A stretch of DNA of 64,000 nucleotides from Micromonospora pisi (GTDB taxonomy: Bacteria > Actinomycetota > Actinomycetes > Mycobacteriales > Micromonosporaceae), in the NCBI RefSeq assembly GCF_003633685.1, contig NZ_RBKT01000001.1, positions 7,626,001-7,690,000 on the forward strand, written 5' to 3'. Both the position numbers and the translations under genes were made by a program. Below the pieces are notes generated by a model. That model saw only the letters and a program-made list of their open reading frames with translations. It ran no database searches and had not been told where the DNA came from. Positions 34,628-43,469 of this stretch are shown piece by piece (position 1 is the first letter of the stretch; each line of letters begins with the position of its first letter).

Positions 34628-35536
34628 GTGAACCTGTTCCAGGACAGTCGCTACGAGTACCTGTACCCGCCGACCGGCGAAGGGATCTACTGCGTCGGCA
34701 ACGCGGCCGAGTGTGATCACCTGACGTACGACGGCACGGCGGTACGTATTCCGTGGGCCGGTGCCCCCGGCCCGGATGAGCTGTCCAGAATCCGTTCTCT
34801 GCAACTGTTGCCGACCGTGGCGCAACTGGCCCGGGGGAGCCTGCCGACGTTCCTGCCCCGGCTGCCGGCGGTGCGATCGGTGTCGATGCCGAGCGGGCTG
34901 CTGCCCCGACTGGACGTCGGCAACGCACCGCCGGGCCTGGCGATGCTGATGGTCGTCGACAAGGCCGACGCGCCGGCACCGCGTACGAAAATCGAGCTGG
35001 ACGCCGTCCTGCCCGACCTGCGTGGGCTGATGTTCCTGGCCCCGGCGGCGAAACCGAACCTGATGGACTTCGTGGATCCCCTGCCGTCGGCGTTGGAGTT
35101 CCTCCACCTGGAGGCGAACGGACGGCTTGCGACGCTGGAGCAGCTGCGGGCGCTGGAGCGGCTGCGCCACCTGGAACTGGTGCGGGTACGCGCTTTCGAC
35201 GTCTTCGACCACATCCGCTCGCCGTTGCGGGTGCTGGAGATCGGTGGGGCACGTCAGGGCTTTCCCATCGAGCGGCTAGCCACCGTCGCATCCCTGCGGA
35301 GCGTACGGCTCAACGGTGTCTACACGGAGATCGACTGTGCGATCTTCCGGGACCTGCCGGAGCTGGTCGAGCTGGACGTGTTGAACTGCAACCGGGTCGG
35401 CAACGTCGAGGCGCTGCTGGACTGCCCGAAGCTCACGAGTGTGCGGCTTCTCAACTGCAAGAGGCCGTTCGACACGCGTACCCGGGCGATGTTCCGGGAT
35501 CGGGGTTTCGCCCGTCTGGACATCGACTTTGCCTGA
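34628..35536 (+). CDS. Leucine-rich-repeat-like protein
   Basis: The 302-residue protein shows LRR-type spacing in its second half: 'PSALEFLHLEANGRLATLEQLRALERLRHLELVRV', 'SPLRVLEIGGARQGFPIERLATVASLRSVRLNGVY' and 'LPELVELDVLNCNRVGNVEALLDCPKLTSVRLLNC'. The repeats are about 22-25 residues. It has no signal peptide, so it is probably cytoplasmic. The GTG at 34628 has GGGAAGG 7 nt upstream; a GTG at 34592 and an upstream ATG are weaker. Function unknown. Confidence 0.75.
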   Translation: MNLFQDSRYEYLYPPTGEGIYCVGNAAECDHLTYDGTAVRIPWAGAPGPDELSRIRSLQLLPTVAQLARGSLPTFLPRLPAVRSVSMPSGLLPRLDVGNAPPGLAMLMVVDKADAPAPRTKIELDAVLPDLRGLMFLAPAAKPNLMDFVDPLPSALEFLHLEANGRLATLEQLRALERLRHLELVRVRAFDVFDHIRSPLRVLEIGGARQGFPIERLATVASLRSVRLNGVYTEIDCAIFRDLPELVELDVLNCNRVGNVEALLDCPKLTSVRLLNCKRPFDTRTRAMFRDRGFARLDIDFA

Positions 35537-35565
35537 CGGCCGTTCGGTCGATACGGTCTGCGCCA

Positions 35566-35763
35566 ATGACATCAGTGATTCTGCAACGCGTTCTCGCGGT
35601 CATCCTGCTGCTGATCGCGTTCCTGGCCCTGGCCGCCTCGAAGGCTTTTCCGTTCCTGGACGACATCCCCGGCGTGGCGAAGTCGGCGATCGCGGTCGCG
35701 GGAGCGGCGTGCGGACTGACGGGCGTATGGCTGTGGTTGCGAAAGACGCCGGACCAGCCGTAG
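35566..35763 (+). CDS. Small two-helix membrane protein
   Basis: The 65-residue protein has two hydrophobic helices, about residues 8-26 and 38-57, joined by 'KAFPFLDDIPGVAKS'. The ATG is 8 nt after a TACGGT box and no ribosome binding site is visible, so it is probably leaderless. Function unknown; it follows the LRR gene by 29 nt. Confidence 0.6.
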   Translation: MTSVILQRVLAVILLLIAFLALAASKAFPFLDDIPGVAKSAIAVAGAACGLTGVWLWLRKTPDQP

Positions 35764-35775
35764 GCGTAACGCGAA

Positions 35776-35805
35776 CGGCCCGGGCCGGTGCCATCGAACG
35801 GGCCG
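35776..35805 (+). terminator. Hairpin after the small membrane protein gene
   Basis: CGGCCCG (35776-35782) pairs with CGGGCCG (35799-35805) with a 16-nt loop, 12 nt after the stop, before the convergent GNAT gene. Confidence 0.45.
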
Positions 35806-35857
35806 GTACGGGCGACCTCCCCGCCACTGCGTCCGACCGCTCGACCACCCGCTGGCC

Positions 35858-36517
35858 TCAGCGGGAGCCGGTGCCCGCCGCCCACATCTCACGGGTCATC
35901 TCGTACTCCACCTCGCCCAACTCGGCGTCGGGCAGCGGATCGTCCCAGGTCGGGTGATAGGTGCGTACGTATCGCATGCCGACGGCCTCCATGACCCCGC
36001 GAGACCCGGTGTTCACGGCCATGGTCTGCGCGATGACCCGGGACTGACCGACGGTGTCGAAGGCGTGCCGCAGCAACGTACGGGATGCCTCGCTCGCCAG
36101 GCCCTGCCGCCAGTAGCGGCGGACGAGGCGGTAGCCCAGGTCGCTGACCGTAGGGTCGTCAGGCTGATCGGGACCGTGCGCCGGTGGAAGCATCATGAGG
36201 CCGATGAATTCGCCCTCGTCCGCCCGTGCTGGCGGCGTGGAGCCACGCCTGCCGCCGCCAGAGCCGAAAGCCATCCAGTAGCCCAGGCCGTCCACCCTGC
36301 CGGCTGAGTCCAGCCGCCGGGTGTGGGACTCGATCACCTCGTCCCTTGACCGGGCCCGGCCAAAGATGAAACGAAGCACCTCAGGATCGGAATCGAGCTG
36401 CACCTCGAGTTCGAGGTGCTCATCGGCGAGTGGCACGAGCAGCAGACGAGCGGTACGCAGGATGGGTTGCGGCACACGGTGAACGATCACACAGCGACGG
36501 CGACCGCGCGACTCCAT
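35858..36517 (-). CDS. GNAT N-acetyltransferase, RimJ-like
   Basis: From the ATG at 36517 the protein has 219 residues. The conserved part starts at 'PILRTARLLLVPLADEHLELE' and includes 'LGYRLVRRYWRQGLASEASRTLLRHAF' and 'NTGSRGVMEAVGMRYVRTYHP', an Acetyltransf_3 signature. The first 16 residues are basic and may be non-native; a GTG about 9-15 codons in is possible. Substrate unknown. It lies 10 nt after the stop of the response regulator on the same strand and could be the last gene of that unit. Confidence 0.82.
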   Translation of the reverse strand: MESRGRRRCVIVHRVPQPILRTARLLLVPLADEHLELEVQLDSDPEVLRFIFGRARSRDEVIESHTRRLDSAGRVDGLGYWMAFGSGGGRRGSTPPARADEGEFIGLMMLPPAHGPDQPDDPTVSDLGYRLVRRYWRQGLASEASRTLLRHAFDTVGQSRVIAQTMAVNTGSRGVMEAVGMRYVRTYHPTWDDPLPDAELGEVEYEMTREMWAAGTGSR

Positions 36518-36527
36518 TTGCCGCCGG

Positions 36528-37235
36528 TCAGCGTGGCTTCGGCGTCACCAGGCCGGTCTCGTACGCGGTGATGACGAGCTGCGCCCTGTCCCGTGCACCG
36601 AGCTTGCTGAGCAGCCGCCCGATGTGGGTCTTCACGGTGCCGAGCGTCACGTGCAGGTGCTGCGCGATCTCCGTGTTGGACAGCCCACGGGCGATCAGGG
36701 TCAGCACCTCACGTTCCCGCTCCGTGATCACCTCCAGTCCGTGCGGCGTACCGGCCGCCGCCAGGGCCTGCCGGGCGAACGTGGCGATCAGTCGCCGGGT
36801 GACCCGGGGCGCCAGCAGCGCCTCACCGGCGGCGACCACCCGGATGCCGGCCAGCAGGTCGGCTGCCGTGGCGTCCTTGACCAGGAACCCGCTGGCGCCG
36901 GCCCGCAGGGCGGCGTAGACGTACTCGTTCAGGTCGAAGGTGGTGAGGATGAGTACCCGTACGGAGGCGGTCTCCGGCGCCGCGCAGATCTGCCGGGTCG
37001 CCTCGATGCCGTCCATGTCCGGCATCCGGACATCCATCAGCACCACGTCGGGCAGGTGCTGCCGGGCCAGCCGCACCGCCTCCGTACCGGTGCCCGCCTC
37101 ACCCACCGCGACGAAGCCCGGCGACACGTCGAGCAGGGCCCGGAAGCTCTCCCGGATGAGAGCGTGGTCGTCGACGAGGAGCACGCCGATGTCCGAGGAG
37201 GACGGCTGACCCGGGGCGGACGGAATCTCCGTCAT
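36528..37235 (-). CDS. NarL/LuxR family response regulator
   Basis: The 235-residue protein has a receiver domain ('VLLVDDHALIRESFRALL', phospho-acceptor Asp in 'VVLMDVRMPDMDG', Lys in 'GFLVKDATAADLL'). A LuxR-type HTH follows ('LTEREREVLTLIARGLSNTEIAQHLHVTLGTVKTHI' in two blocks). Its ATG overlaps the kinase stop by an ATGA, so the pair is translationally coupled. It probably controls the divergent ABC exporter operon. Confidence 0.95.
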   Translation of the reverse strand: MTEIPSAPGQPSSSDIGVLLVDDHALIRESFRALLDVSPGFVAVGEAGTGTEAVRLARQHLPDVVLMDVRMPDMDGIEATRQICAAPETASVRVLILTTFDLNEYVYAALRAGASGFLVKDATAADLLAGIRVVAAGEALLAPRVTRRLIATFARQALAAAGTPHGLEVITEREREVLTLIARGLSNTEIAQHLHVTLGTVKTHIGRLLSKLGARDRAQLVITAYETGLVTPKPR

Positions 37236-38452
37236 GCGGTCTCCTCCGTCGCGACGTACGGGATGTCGGCGACGACCTGGAAGCCGCCCTCCGGGCGGGG
37301 GCCCGTGACCAGCGTGCCGCCGTACATCGTCACCCGCTCACGCATGCCGATGAGGCCCTGCCCGACGGCCCGGCGGCCCGACGACCGGTGCGCGCGGCCG
37401 TCGTCGAGGATCTCGATGTGCACGCCGCCGTCCCGGGCCCGTACCGTCACCTGGCAGTGGCCGGCGTTCGCATGCTTCATCACGTTCGTGAGCGACTCCT
37501 GGACGATCCGGAAGACGGTGAGGCCGATTGCCTCCGGCAGGTTGTCAGCGCCGTCCAGGCGCAGATCCACCCGCAGCCCGGCGGATCGTAACCGCTCGGT
37601 GAGGTCGGACAGGTCGGCGGTCCCGGGTGACGGGCTGAGTTCGGGGGCCGGATCGGTATCCGAGCGCAGCACGTCGAGCAGCCGTCGGATCTCGGTGAGC
37701 GCGGCCCGGCTGGTCCGCTCGATCGTCACGAGGGCAGCCCGCGTCTCCGCGGGTCGTTCCGCCGCGATGTGGTTGGCCACGGTGGCCTTCACCGCGATCA
37801 GACTCATGCTGTGCCCGACGATGTCGTGCAGTTCCCGGGCGATTCGCAGCCGCTCGGCGGCCACCGCGTCGAGGGCGAGTTGGCGCGCGAGGCCGGCCTG
37901 GATCGTCCGGCGCCACCGGACGATCCGCCCGATGGCCCAGGCCAAGGTCAGCACAGCGGTGACCAGGCCGAGATCGAACACCCACCACAACGGCACCTCA
38001 CTGTCGGGCGCGTCGGCCGCTACGATCCCCAACCTGTCGTAGAGCCACGCAATGGTGGCTGCCGGCGCGGCGAGGCTGCCGACCAGGGCCACCGATGCGG
38101 CGACGGGGCCCGCTGCGCTGGCCGCCGTGTAGAGCGCCAGCCCGACGGGCGCGTAGGTCACCCAGATGACCCCGGTCCCCACGACGCCGGTCGCGGTCGC
38201 CGCCGCGGCAACCACCACCACGCAGCCGAGCACCGGCATCGGCCACCGGCGGCGGACCGCCAGCGGAAGCCCCACCGCGGCGCCGGTCAGCCAGGCGACC
38301 CATCCCGGGCCGGTGAAGGCCGGACCCGGCGGGTCGAGTGTGGCGCTCGCCGCCAGATACGCCAGCACCACCGCGACCGTGGTGTCCACGACGGTGCTGC
38401 GAAGCTCTGATCCGGTCGGCCGTGGCCGGCTTTGGTCCTGCCTGGAACGCAT
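37232..38452 (-). CDS. Sensor histidine kinase (HisKA_3 type)
   Basis: The 406-residue protein has about five or six membrane segments in residues 20-185, then 'ERLRIARELHDIVGHSMSLIAVKA' (phospho-acceptor His). An HATPase domain follows with 'GLTVFRIVQESLTNVMKHANAG' and 'GQGLIGMRERVTMYGG'. The absence of a large outside domain suggests intramembrane sensing as in DesK/LiaS-like kinases. I chose ATG 38452, 7 nt after a TAGCGT box, because the longer start adds only basic residues. Confidence 0.93.
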   Translation of the reverse strand: MRSRQDQSRPRPTGSELRSTVVDTTVAVVLAYLAASATLDPPGPAFTGPGWVAWLTGAAVGLPLAVRRRWPMPVLGCVVVVAAAATATGVVGTGVIWVTYAPVGLALYTAASAAGPVAASVALVGSLAAPAATIAWLYDRLGIVAADAPDSEVPLWWVFDLGLVTAVLTLAWAIGRIVRWRRTIQAGLARQLALDAVAAERLRIARELHDIVGHSMSLIAVKATVANHIAAERPAETRAALVTIERTSRAALTEIRRLLDVLRSDTDPAPELSPSPGTADLSDLTERLRSAGLRVDLRLDGADNLPEAIGLTVFRIVQESLTNVMKHANAGHCQVTVRARDGGVHIEILDDGRAHRSSGRRAVGQGLIGMRERVTMYGGTLVTGPRPEGGFQVVADIPYVATEETA

Positions 38453-38562
38453 GCGCCTCACGCTATAGCGGCGGCCATGACGGCGCGTATGACCGTGGTA
38501 TGACACGGATTTCCGACCCTGGTCAGACGCGCGGGCCAGCCCACCCTTGAAACCATTTTCCT

Positions 38563-39483
38563 ATGATCGTGGTGAAAGAGCTGACCAAACGGTACGGATC
38601 AACGCTGGCACTGGACCAGTTGTCGTTCGAGGTCCATCCGGGGCTGGTGACGGGTTTTCTCGGTCCGAACGGGGCCGGCAAGTCCACCACCTTACGAATC
38701 ATCCTCGGCCTGCACCGACCGACCTCCGGCGAGGCGTTGATCGACAACCGCCGGTACGACCGGATCCGCCGCCCGCTGCACGAGGTGGGCGCGGTGCTCG
38801 ACGCCGATGCCGCCCACCCGGGTCGTACCGCCTTCCACCATCTCGCCTGCCTGGCCCGGAGCAACGGCATCGGCAAGGCCCGGGTGACGGCGGTCCTGGA
38901 GCAGGTCGGCCTGGCGAGCGTGGCACACAAACGGGTGGGCGGATTCTCGCTCGGGATGCGTCAGCGCCTCGGGATCGCCGGCGCGCTACTCGGCGACCCG
39001 GCCGTGATCCTGCTCGACGAGCCCGTCAACGGGCTGGACGCGGCCGGGATCCGGTGGATCCGCTCCACACTGCGTTCCCTCGCCGCGGAGGGTCGCACCG
39101 TGCTGCTCTCCAGCCACCTGATGAGCGAGATGGCGGTCACCGTCGACCAGGTGCTGATCATCGGTCGGGGCCGGCTGCTCGAAGCGACCTCCGTGACGGA
39201 GATGCGTGACCGGTTCGAACGCGACGTACTCGTGCGGTCTCCGCGTGCGGCCGAACTCGCCCCCATCCTGACCGGCCTCGGCGCGTCCGTCACCGCCACG
39301 AAGGACGGTGGGCTCGTGGTGGTCGGCGTGGACGCGCCCACCATCGGCGATGCCGCCGTGACGGCGTCGATTCCCATCCACGGGCTGACGCCCCGCAGCG
39401 CCACGCTCGAGGACGTCTACCTGGAGATGACCAGCGAAGCGGCCGACTACCGGGCCGCCGAGAAGGAGGCGGTACGACCGTGA
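38563..39483 (+). CDS. ABC transporter ATP-binding protein
   Basis: The 306-residue protein has Walker A 'GPNGAGKST', signature 'FSLGMRQRL', Walker B 'VILLDEPVNGLD' and the H-loop in 'LLSSHLMSE'. The C-terminal region ending 'TLEDVYLEMT' is typical of CcmA/BcrA-type exporters. It is divergent from the two-component genes and is followed by its permease with a GTGA overlap. The substrate is probably an antibiotic or lipid, inferred from the class only. Confidence 0.93.
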   Translation: MIVVKELTKRYGSTLALDQLSFEVHPGLVTGFLGPNGAGKSTTLRIILGLHRPTSGEALIDNRRYDRIRRPLHEVGAVLDADAAHPGRTAFHHLACLARSNGIGKARVTAVLEQVGLASVAHKRVGGFSLGMRQRLGIAGALLGDPAVILLDEPVNGLDAAGIRWIRSTLRSLAAEGRTVLLSSHLMSEMAVTVDQVLIIGRGRLLEATSVTEMRDRFERDVLVRSPRAAELAPILTGLGASVTATKDGGLVVVGVDAPTIGDAAVTASIPIHGLTPRSATLEDVYLEMTSEAADYRAAEKEAVRP

Positions 39484-40328
39484 CCACAGTGCAAAACAGT
39501 CCGGGTACGGCGGACACCCGCAGCACCGACGCGCCGACAGTGCCGTCCTCAGGGGTGTTCCGGGACGCGGTGGCCGCCGAGTGGATGAAGATCCGGACTC
39601 TTCGGTCGACGTACGCGTTCCTCGCCGGCGCCGTGGCGGCAACCCTGCTCGGGATGCTCGTCCTGTTCCTCCTCATCGGGTCCTTCGACCAGGCGACAGC
39701 GGCCGAGCAGGCGAACTATGAGACAGCCGACCTGACCGTGGTGGTCATGCCGTTCGTGATTTTCTTCGTCGGGTCGATCGGTGGCATGTCGATCACGAGC
39801 GAGTTCGGCACCGGCTCCATCGGCCCCGGCCTGCTGGCCGTGCCGCAGCGCCGGGTTCTGCTGGGCGCCAAGGCGACGGTGGCCGGCACGGTCGGCATGC
39901 TCTGCGGGTTGCTGTTCGCACTGCTGGCCGCGGTCGGCGCGACCCTGTTGCTGGGCGACCGTCCTGCGCCACTCAACCCCTGGCAGACCTGGACGGACGC
40001 GATACCGACGGTGCTCTGCGCGGCGCTCGTCGTGCTCGTCACCAGCATCGTTGCGACGGGTCTGGGAGCCGTGCTGCGCTCGACCGCGTCGACGCTGGTG
40101 ACCCTGGGCGGCCTCGTCCTGGTGGCCCCGATCTTCGCGCACTTCCTGCCGACGACGTGGCAGCTGCGGTTTGGTTCGATCCTCCTCCCGAACCTGACAC
40201 CACAGGTCGCGGGCGTCGACAACCCGTACCTGCTGTCGCAGACCGGTGCGGGTGCGGTGCTGGTCGCGTACGCGCTTGTCGCGCTTGGCGCTGGGGCATT
40301 GACCTTCGGTCACCGCGACGCATCCTGA
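39480..40328 (+). CDS. ABC-2 type transporter permease
   Basis: The 282-residue protein has six membrane segments and the opening 'FRDAVAAEWMKIRTLRSTYAFLAGAVAATLL', common in ABC-2 permeases paired with BcrA-like ATPases. 'GSIGPGLLAVPQRRVLLGAKATV' is the conserved amphipathic loop. The GTG start overlaps the ATPase stop. Confidence 0.9.
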   Translation: MTTVQNSPGTADTRSTDAPTVPSSGVFRDAVAAEWMKIRTLRSTYAFLAGAVAATLLGMLVLFLLIGSFDQATAAEQANYETADLTVVVMPFVIFFVGSIGGMSITSEFGTGSIGPGLLAVPQRRVLLGAKATVAGTVGMLCGLLFALLAAVGATLLLGDRPAPLNPWQTWTDAIPTVLCAALVVLVTSIVATGLGAVLRSTASTLVTLGGLVLVAPIFAHFLPTTWQLRFGSILLPNLTPQVAGVDNPYLLSQTGAGAVLVAYALVALGAGALTFGHRDAS

Positions 40329-40341
40329 CTCAACCCCTCGA

Positions 40342-40366
40342 GGCGGGTCCGGCTGGTCGTCCCGCC
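40342..40366. terminator. Hairpin between convergent permease and reductase genes
   Basis: GGCGGG (40342-40347) pairs with CCCGCC (40361-40366) with a 13-nt loop, 13 nt after the permease stop. Confidence 0.45.
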
Positions 40367-40393
40367 CCGCTGCTCGGCATCGTGCTCCGCCGG

Positions 40394-41224
40394 TCAGGTC
40401 GGCGTGGGTGCGAGGAAGTCTCGTGCTCCTCGGAGCCGAGTGGTCAGCCGTGCCTGTGTCCGGGTGCTGTCCAGGCGTACGTCGACAGCACCCGGAAGGT
40501 CCGTGTCGGCGCGCCGGCCGGCGGGGAGCGCGGCCTGGTCGAGACCGTCGCGTCGGGCAATCAGCACGCCGAGTTCGTACCGGCTGACGGCGTCGGCACC
40601 GGCAACATGGTGGACCCCGGTGTGTGACGATGCCGCAAGTTCGAGTAGTGCCGAGGCCAGGTCGGTGACGTCCACGGGGCATCGCACATCGTCGGTGTAG
40701 AGGGCGCCGGTCACGGCGCCGGACGCCAGCGCGTGCACGAGCCGCTCCTGCGGGGAATCACCGTCACCGATGATCAGTGAGGTTCGGGCGATGACGGCGG
40801 ACGGGGTTATGCCCTTGACCGCGGTCTCCGCCGCGGCCTTGGCGGCACCGTACGGTGTGGTGGGGTCCGGTTGGTGCGTCTCGTCGTAGCTGATTGCCGC
40901 ACCGGAGAAGACCGCGTCGCTGGACACGTGCACGAGTCGGGCACCGATCGCCGCCGCGGCGAGGGCGACGTGCGTGCCGCCGTCAGCGGTGGTTGCCCAG
41001 TCGGACTGCCGGTACGCGGCATTGATGACCACGTCGGGGCGCATCCGCAGGGCCAGCGCTGTGACGTCGTCGCGGCACCGGATGTCGACCATGTGCCAGT
41101 CCACGCCAGTGATCGACGGAACGTGAGTGTGGAAGGTGGCGACGACGCGGTGACCGGCGAGTTGGGCCTGACGGGTGACCCTCCGTCCGAGAAGGCCACT
41201 GCCGCCGATCACAAGAAGATCCAC
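40394..41224 (-). CDS. RmlD-like NAD(P)-dependent sugar nucleotide reductase
   Basis: The 276-residue protein starts 'VDLLVIGGSGLLGRRVTRQAQLAG' (Rossmann GxxGxxG). It has 'PDVVINAAYRQSD', 'LVHVSSDAVFSG' and 'PTTPYGAAKAAAE' (YxxxK), the signature of dTDP-4-dehydrorhamnose reductase-like proteins. Genuine RmlD sits with rmlABC; no other sugar genes are here, so the real substrate is uncertain. The GTG at 41224 is 6 nt after a TACCGT box (leaderless). Confidence 0.85.
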   Translation of the reverse strand: MDLLVIGGSGLLGRRVTRQAQLAGHRVVATFHTHVPSITGVDWHMVDIRCRDDVTALALRMRPDVVINAAYRQSDWATTADGGTHVALAAAAIGARLVHVSSDAVFSGAAISYDETHQPDPTTPYGAAKAAAETAVKGITPSAVIARTSLIIGDGDSPQERLVHALASGAVTGALYTDDVRCPVDVTDLASALLELAASSHTGVHHVAGADAVSRYELGVLIARRDGLDQAALPAGRRADTDLPGAVDVRLDSTRTQARLTTRLRGARDFLAPTPT

Positions 41225-41283
41225 GAGGCCACGGTAGTGCAACGAGAGGACCGAGATCCTTCGTGACGCCGACTGTCGCCGCT

Positions 41284-42009
41284 TCAGGTCACGCCGTTCG
41301 AGGTGTCGCCGGAGCGAAGCCACCCGGTGGCGTGCTCGACGACGGCGACGGGAACCTCATGGCCGCCGTCGAACTCCTGGTAGGTCACGCTGTAGCCGAG
41401 GGTCTGCAGTCGGGGCACCACCCGTCGGCTGCATGGGTCGATGGGTAGGACCCGGTCATTGGTTCCGTGGGAGACGAAGACGCGTGGCTGTCCGTGGGTC
41501 ACGAGCGGCGCGGCGAAGCCCGGAGAGAACGCGATCACCGCGTCGAACAGGTCGCCGTTGGTCAACCCGAGTGACAATGCGTACGACGCGCCGTCGGAGA
41601 AGCCTCCGACCATGATCCGGCTGACCGGGTACGAGTCGAAGACGCGTTCGAGCACCCGGTCGATCCTGCGTACGTCGGGCCCGAAACCGTCGATGATCAG
41701 ATCCCAGGTGCTGGCCGTCGACTTCGGTGCCACCAGGAGCAGGCGATGCTCGTCCGCGACGGGTAGCAGCAGGTCCAGGGCCTGCCGTGGCGAACCGCCG
41801 GCCCCGTGCAGCAGCAGCACCAGGCGGTAGGGCCGCCCATTGGCCGGCGTGGGCGCGTACGTGAGCGCCAGCAGTTCCCCGGTCGGCCCGTCCTGGGTGA
41901 GCAGTCCGGTCCGGGCGTCGGCGGACACCGGTGGGTAGGGGCGCACGGACAGGCGCCCGTGCCGGGAATTTTCCTCGGGCTGGACGTGGGGAAGAGCCGG
42001 CTCGCTCAT
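41284..42009 (-). CDS. Alpha/beta hydrolase (carboxylesterase/phospholipase-like)
   Basis: The 241-residue protein has 'LVLLLHGAGGSPRQAL' (oxyanion loop), nucleophile Ser in 'VGGFSDGASYAL', Asp in 'SHGTNDRVLP' and His in 'FDGGHEVPV'. This is the catalytic order of YpfH/LpqC-like esterases. No signal peptide is present. The ATG follows GGAGGAGGGCGT. Confidence 0.9.
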   Translation of the reverse strand: MSEPALPHVQPEENSRHGRLSVRPYPPVSADARTGLLTQDGPTGELLALTYAPTPANGRPYRLVLLLHGAGGSPRQALDLLLPVADEHRLLLVAPKSTASTWDLIIDGFGPDVRRIDRVLERVFDSYPVSRIMVGGFSDGASYALSLGLTNGDLFDAVIAFSPGFAAPLVTHGQPRVFVSHGTNDRVLPIDPCSRRVVPRLQTLGYSVTYQEFDGGHEVPVAVVEHATGWLRSGDTSNGVT

Positions 42010-42500
42010 ACGCCCTCCTCCTTCCGACTTCCTGGCGGTCCGGTCCGTCCGACGGCTTCGCGACGCGCATGCAGTTCAACCCCCGGCGCGGATCGGGTGG
42101 TACAGGGCGGTCACGGGCGTGGCGAGACCCGGGTCCAGCGCTCGTCGCGTCGCCCTCCGGTCGCCGCTGTGCAGCGCGGACAGATCCAGGCGTGCACCTC
42201 ACCGCCCGGCTGGCGGCTCCCGTCGTCGTCCGTCCACTCGCGCGACGCCGCCACCGCCGCCGATTCGCTGGCTCTCATCGGTCCGGTCCTCTCTCCGACG
42301 AACCGGCTCGGCCTGACGCGCCGCCTGCCGACCGACGCCGATGCCAGTGTCCGGGCCGGCTGAATACCCGTGGCCGGTGGCACCAAACGGCGGCGTCCCC
42401 GACTGTCGGTGACGCTCGCGTTCCCGTCCGCTCTGTTCCCTCGCCCAGGTTCTGTCTCGCGATCATGAATTCGTTCGTAGACACTTCGTGCCCACGGCGG
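42010..42500. other. Interval between two hydrolase genes
   Basis: Apart from the doubtful small ORF at 42111-42278 nothing is evident in these 491 bases. No clear promoter or repeat was seen. Confidence 0.4.
42111..42278 (-). CDS. Possible small cysteine-containing protein
   Basis: A 55-residue reading frame starts 'MRASESAAVAASREWTDDDG' and contains 'HAWICPRCTAATG', a single CxxC pair of the zinc-knuckle type. AGAGGA lies 9 nt upstream of the ATG. Its codon usage is ambiguous, so this is a weak candidate. Confidence 0.3.
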   Translation of the reverse strand: MRASESAAVAASREWTDDDGSRQPGGEVHAWICPRCTAATGGRRDERWTRVSPRP

Positions 42501-43376
42501 TCAGTCGGCGTCCAGCACCTCGCGCAGCCTTGCCGCGAACTCCTCCGGCTTGCCCGCGTAACCGAAGTGACCACCGAGGAAGCCGCCGTGGTGGCTCGGG
42601 AACACCACGGCCTCCTGGCCGAGCAATGTCGCAGTGCCCACGGCCGTACGAGCGGTGTACGTTCCCGTCGACTCCTCGCCGACCGCGATCACGATCCGGG
42701 ACGGGGCAGCGCTGAGCACACCTGCCTCGGGGCGGTAGTCGCTGATCGCCCACGAGTTCTTCGACAGCAGCGGATCGTCGCGGGTGCCGTCGTCGTCGGT
42801 CGGTATGCCGAACATCGCCGGGTCGGGCGCTGGCTGGGCGAAGTAGGCGTCGGTGAACTCGCCCTGCCAGGAAGTCATCGCGATGAACGCGGCCATGCCC
42901 GCACCGGTGCCCCCCGCCTGGTACGCCTCGTGAAATCCGGCCCGGGCGCGCTCGGCTGCCGTGGCGTCGGGGAGCACAGCGTTGATCGGAGGCTCGTGCG
43001 CCACCAGCGTGACGACGTCACCAGGGTGGGTCGCGACCAGTTCGAGTGCGGTCACCGCACCGCCGCTGCTGGCGAACACGTCGACCGGGCCAGCGCCGAG
43101 CGCCTCGATCAGCAGGTGCAGGTCGGTCGCCTGATGCTGCGGGGTGTGGTCGGACCGGCCGTCCTTACGGATGCTGCGGCCCAGCCCGCGCGGGTCGTAG
43201 GTGACAACCGTGCGGTCCGTGAAGTACGCGGCGAGCGCTTCGAAGCCCTCCGCCGTCATCGGCTGGCCGATCATGAGCAACGCGGGGCGCCCGCCGGACG
43301 GGGGGAGCGGGCCGCGGACGTCGTAGACCAGGTCGACGTCGGGCGTGACGAGGGTGTGCGTCTGGGTATCCGTCAT
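42501..43376 (-). CDS. Alpha/beta hydrolase
   Basis: The 291-residue protein has the core 'LVYDVRGPLPPSGGRPALLMIGQP', then 'VVTYDPRGLGRS' and nucleophile Ser in 'DVFASSGGAVTALEL'. The acid and His are near the end ('VVFPSHHGGFLGGHFGY'). It resembles epoxide hydrolase/haloperoxidase-like enzymes of unknown substrate. The ATG at 43376 is 7 nt after a TAGTCT box (leaderless). Confidence 0.87.
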   Translation of the reverse strand: MTDTQTHTLVTPDVDLVYDVRGPLPPSGGRPALLMIGQPMTAEGFEALAAYFTDRTVVTYDPRGLGRSIRKDGRSDHTPQHQATDLHLLIEALGAGPVDVFASSGGAVTALELVATHPGDVVTLVAHEPPINAVLPDATAAERARAGFHEAYQAGGTGAGMAAFIAMTSWQGEFTDAYFAQPAPDPAMFGIPTDDDGTRDDPLLSKNSWAISDYRPEAGVLSAAPSRIVIAVGEESTGTYTARTAVGTATLLGQEAVVFPSHHGGFLGGHFGYAGKPEEFAARLREVLDAD

Positions 43377-43469
43377 GCCGGTGAGACTACGGCCGGCATC
43401 TGACTTTCGGCGGTTCTGTGAAGGTGTCGGTGGTGGGTGGCCCACCTGCAGGTAGGGCAAGATCCAGGC

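Noticed and set aside
40394-41224. Part of a rhamnose biosynthesis cluster
   Set aside because: The reductase is RmlD-like, but no rmlA, B or C genes or glycosyltransferases are near.
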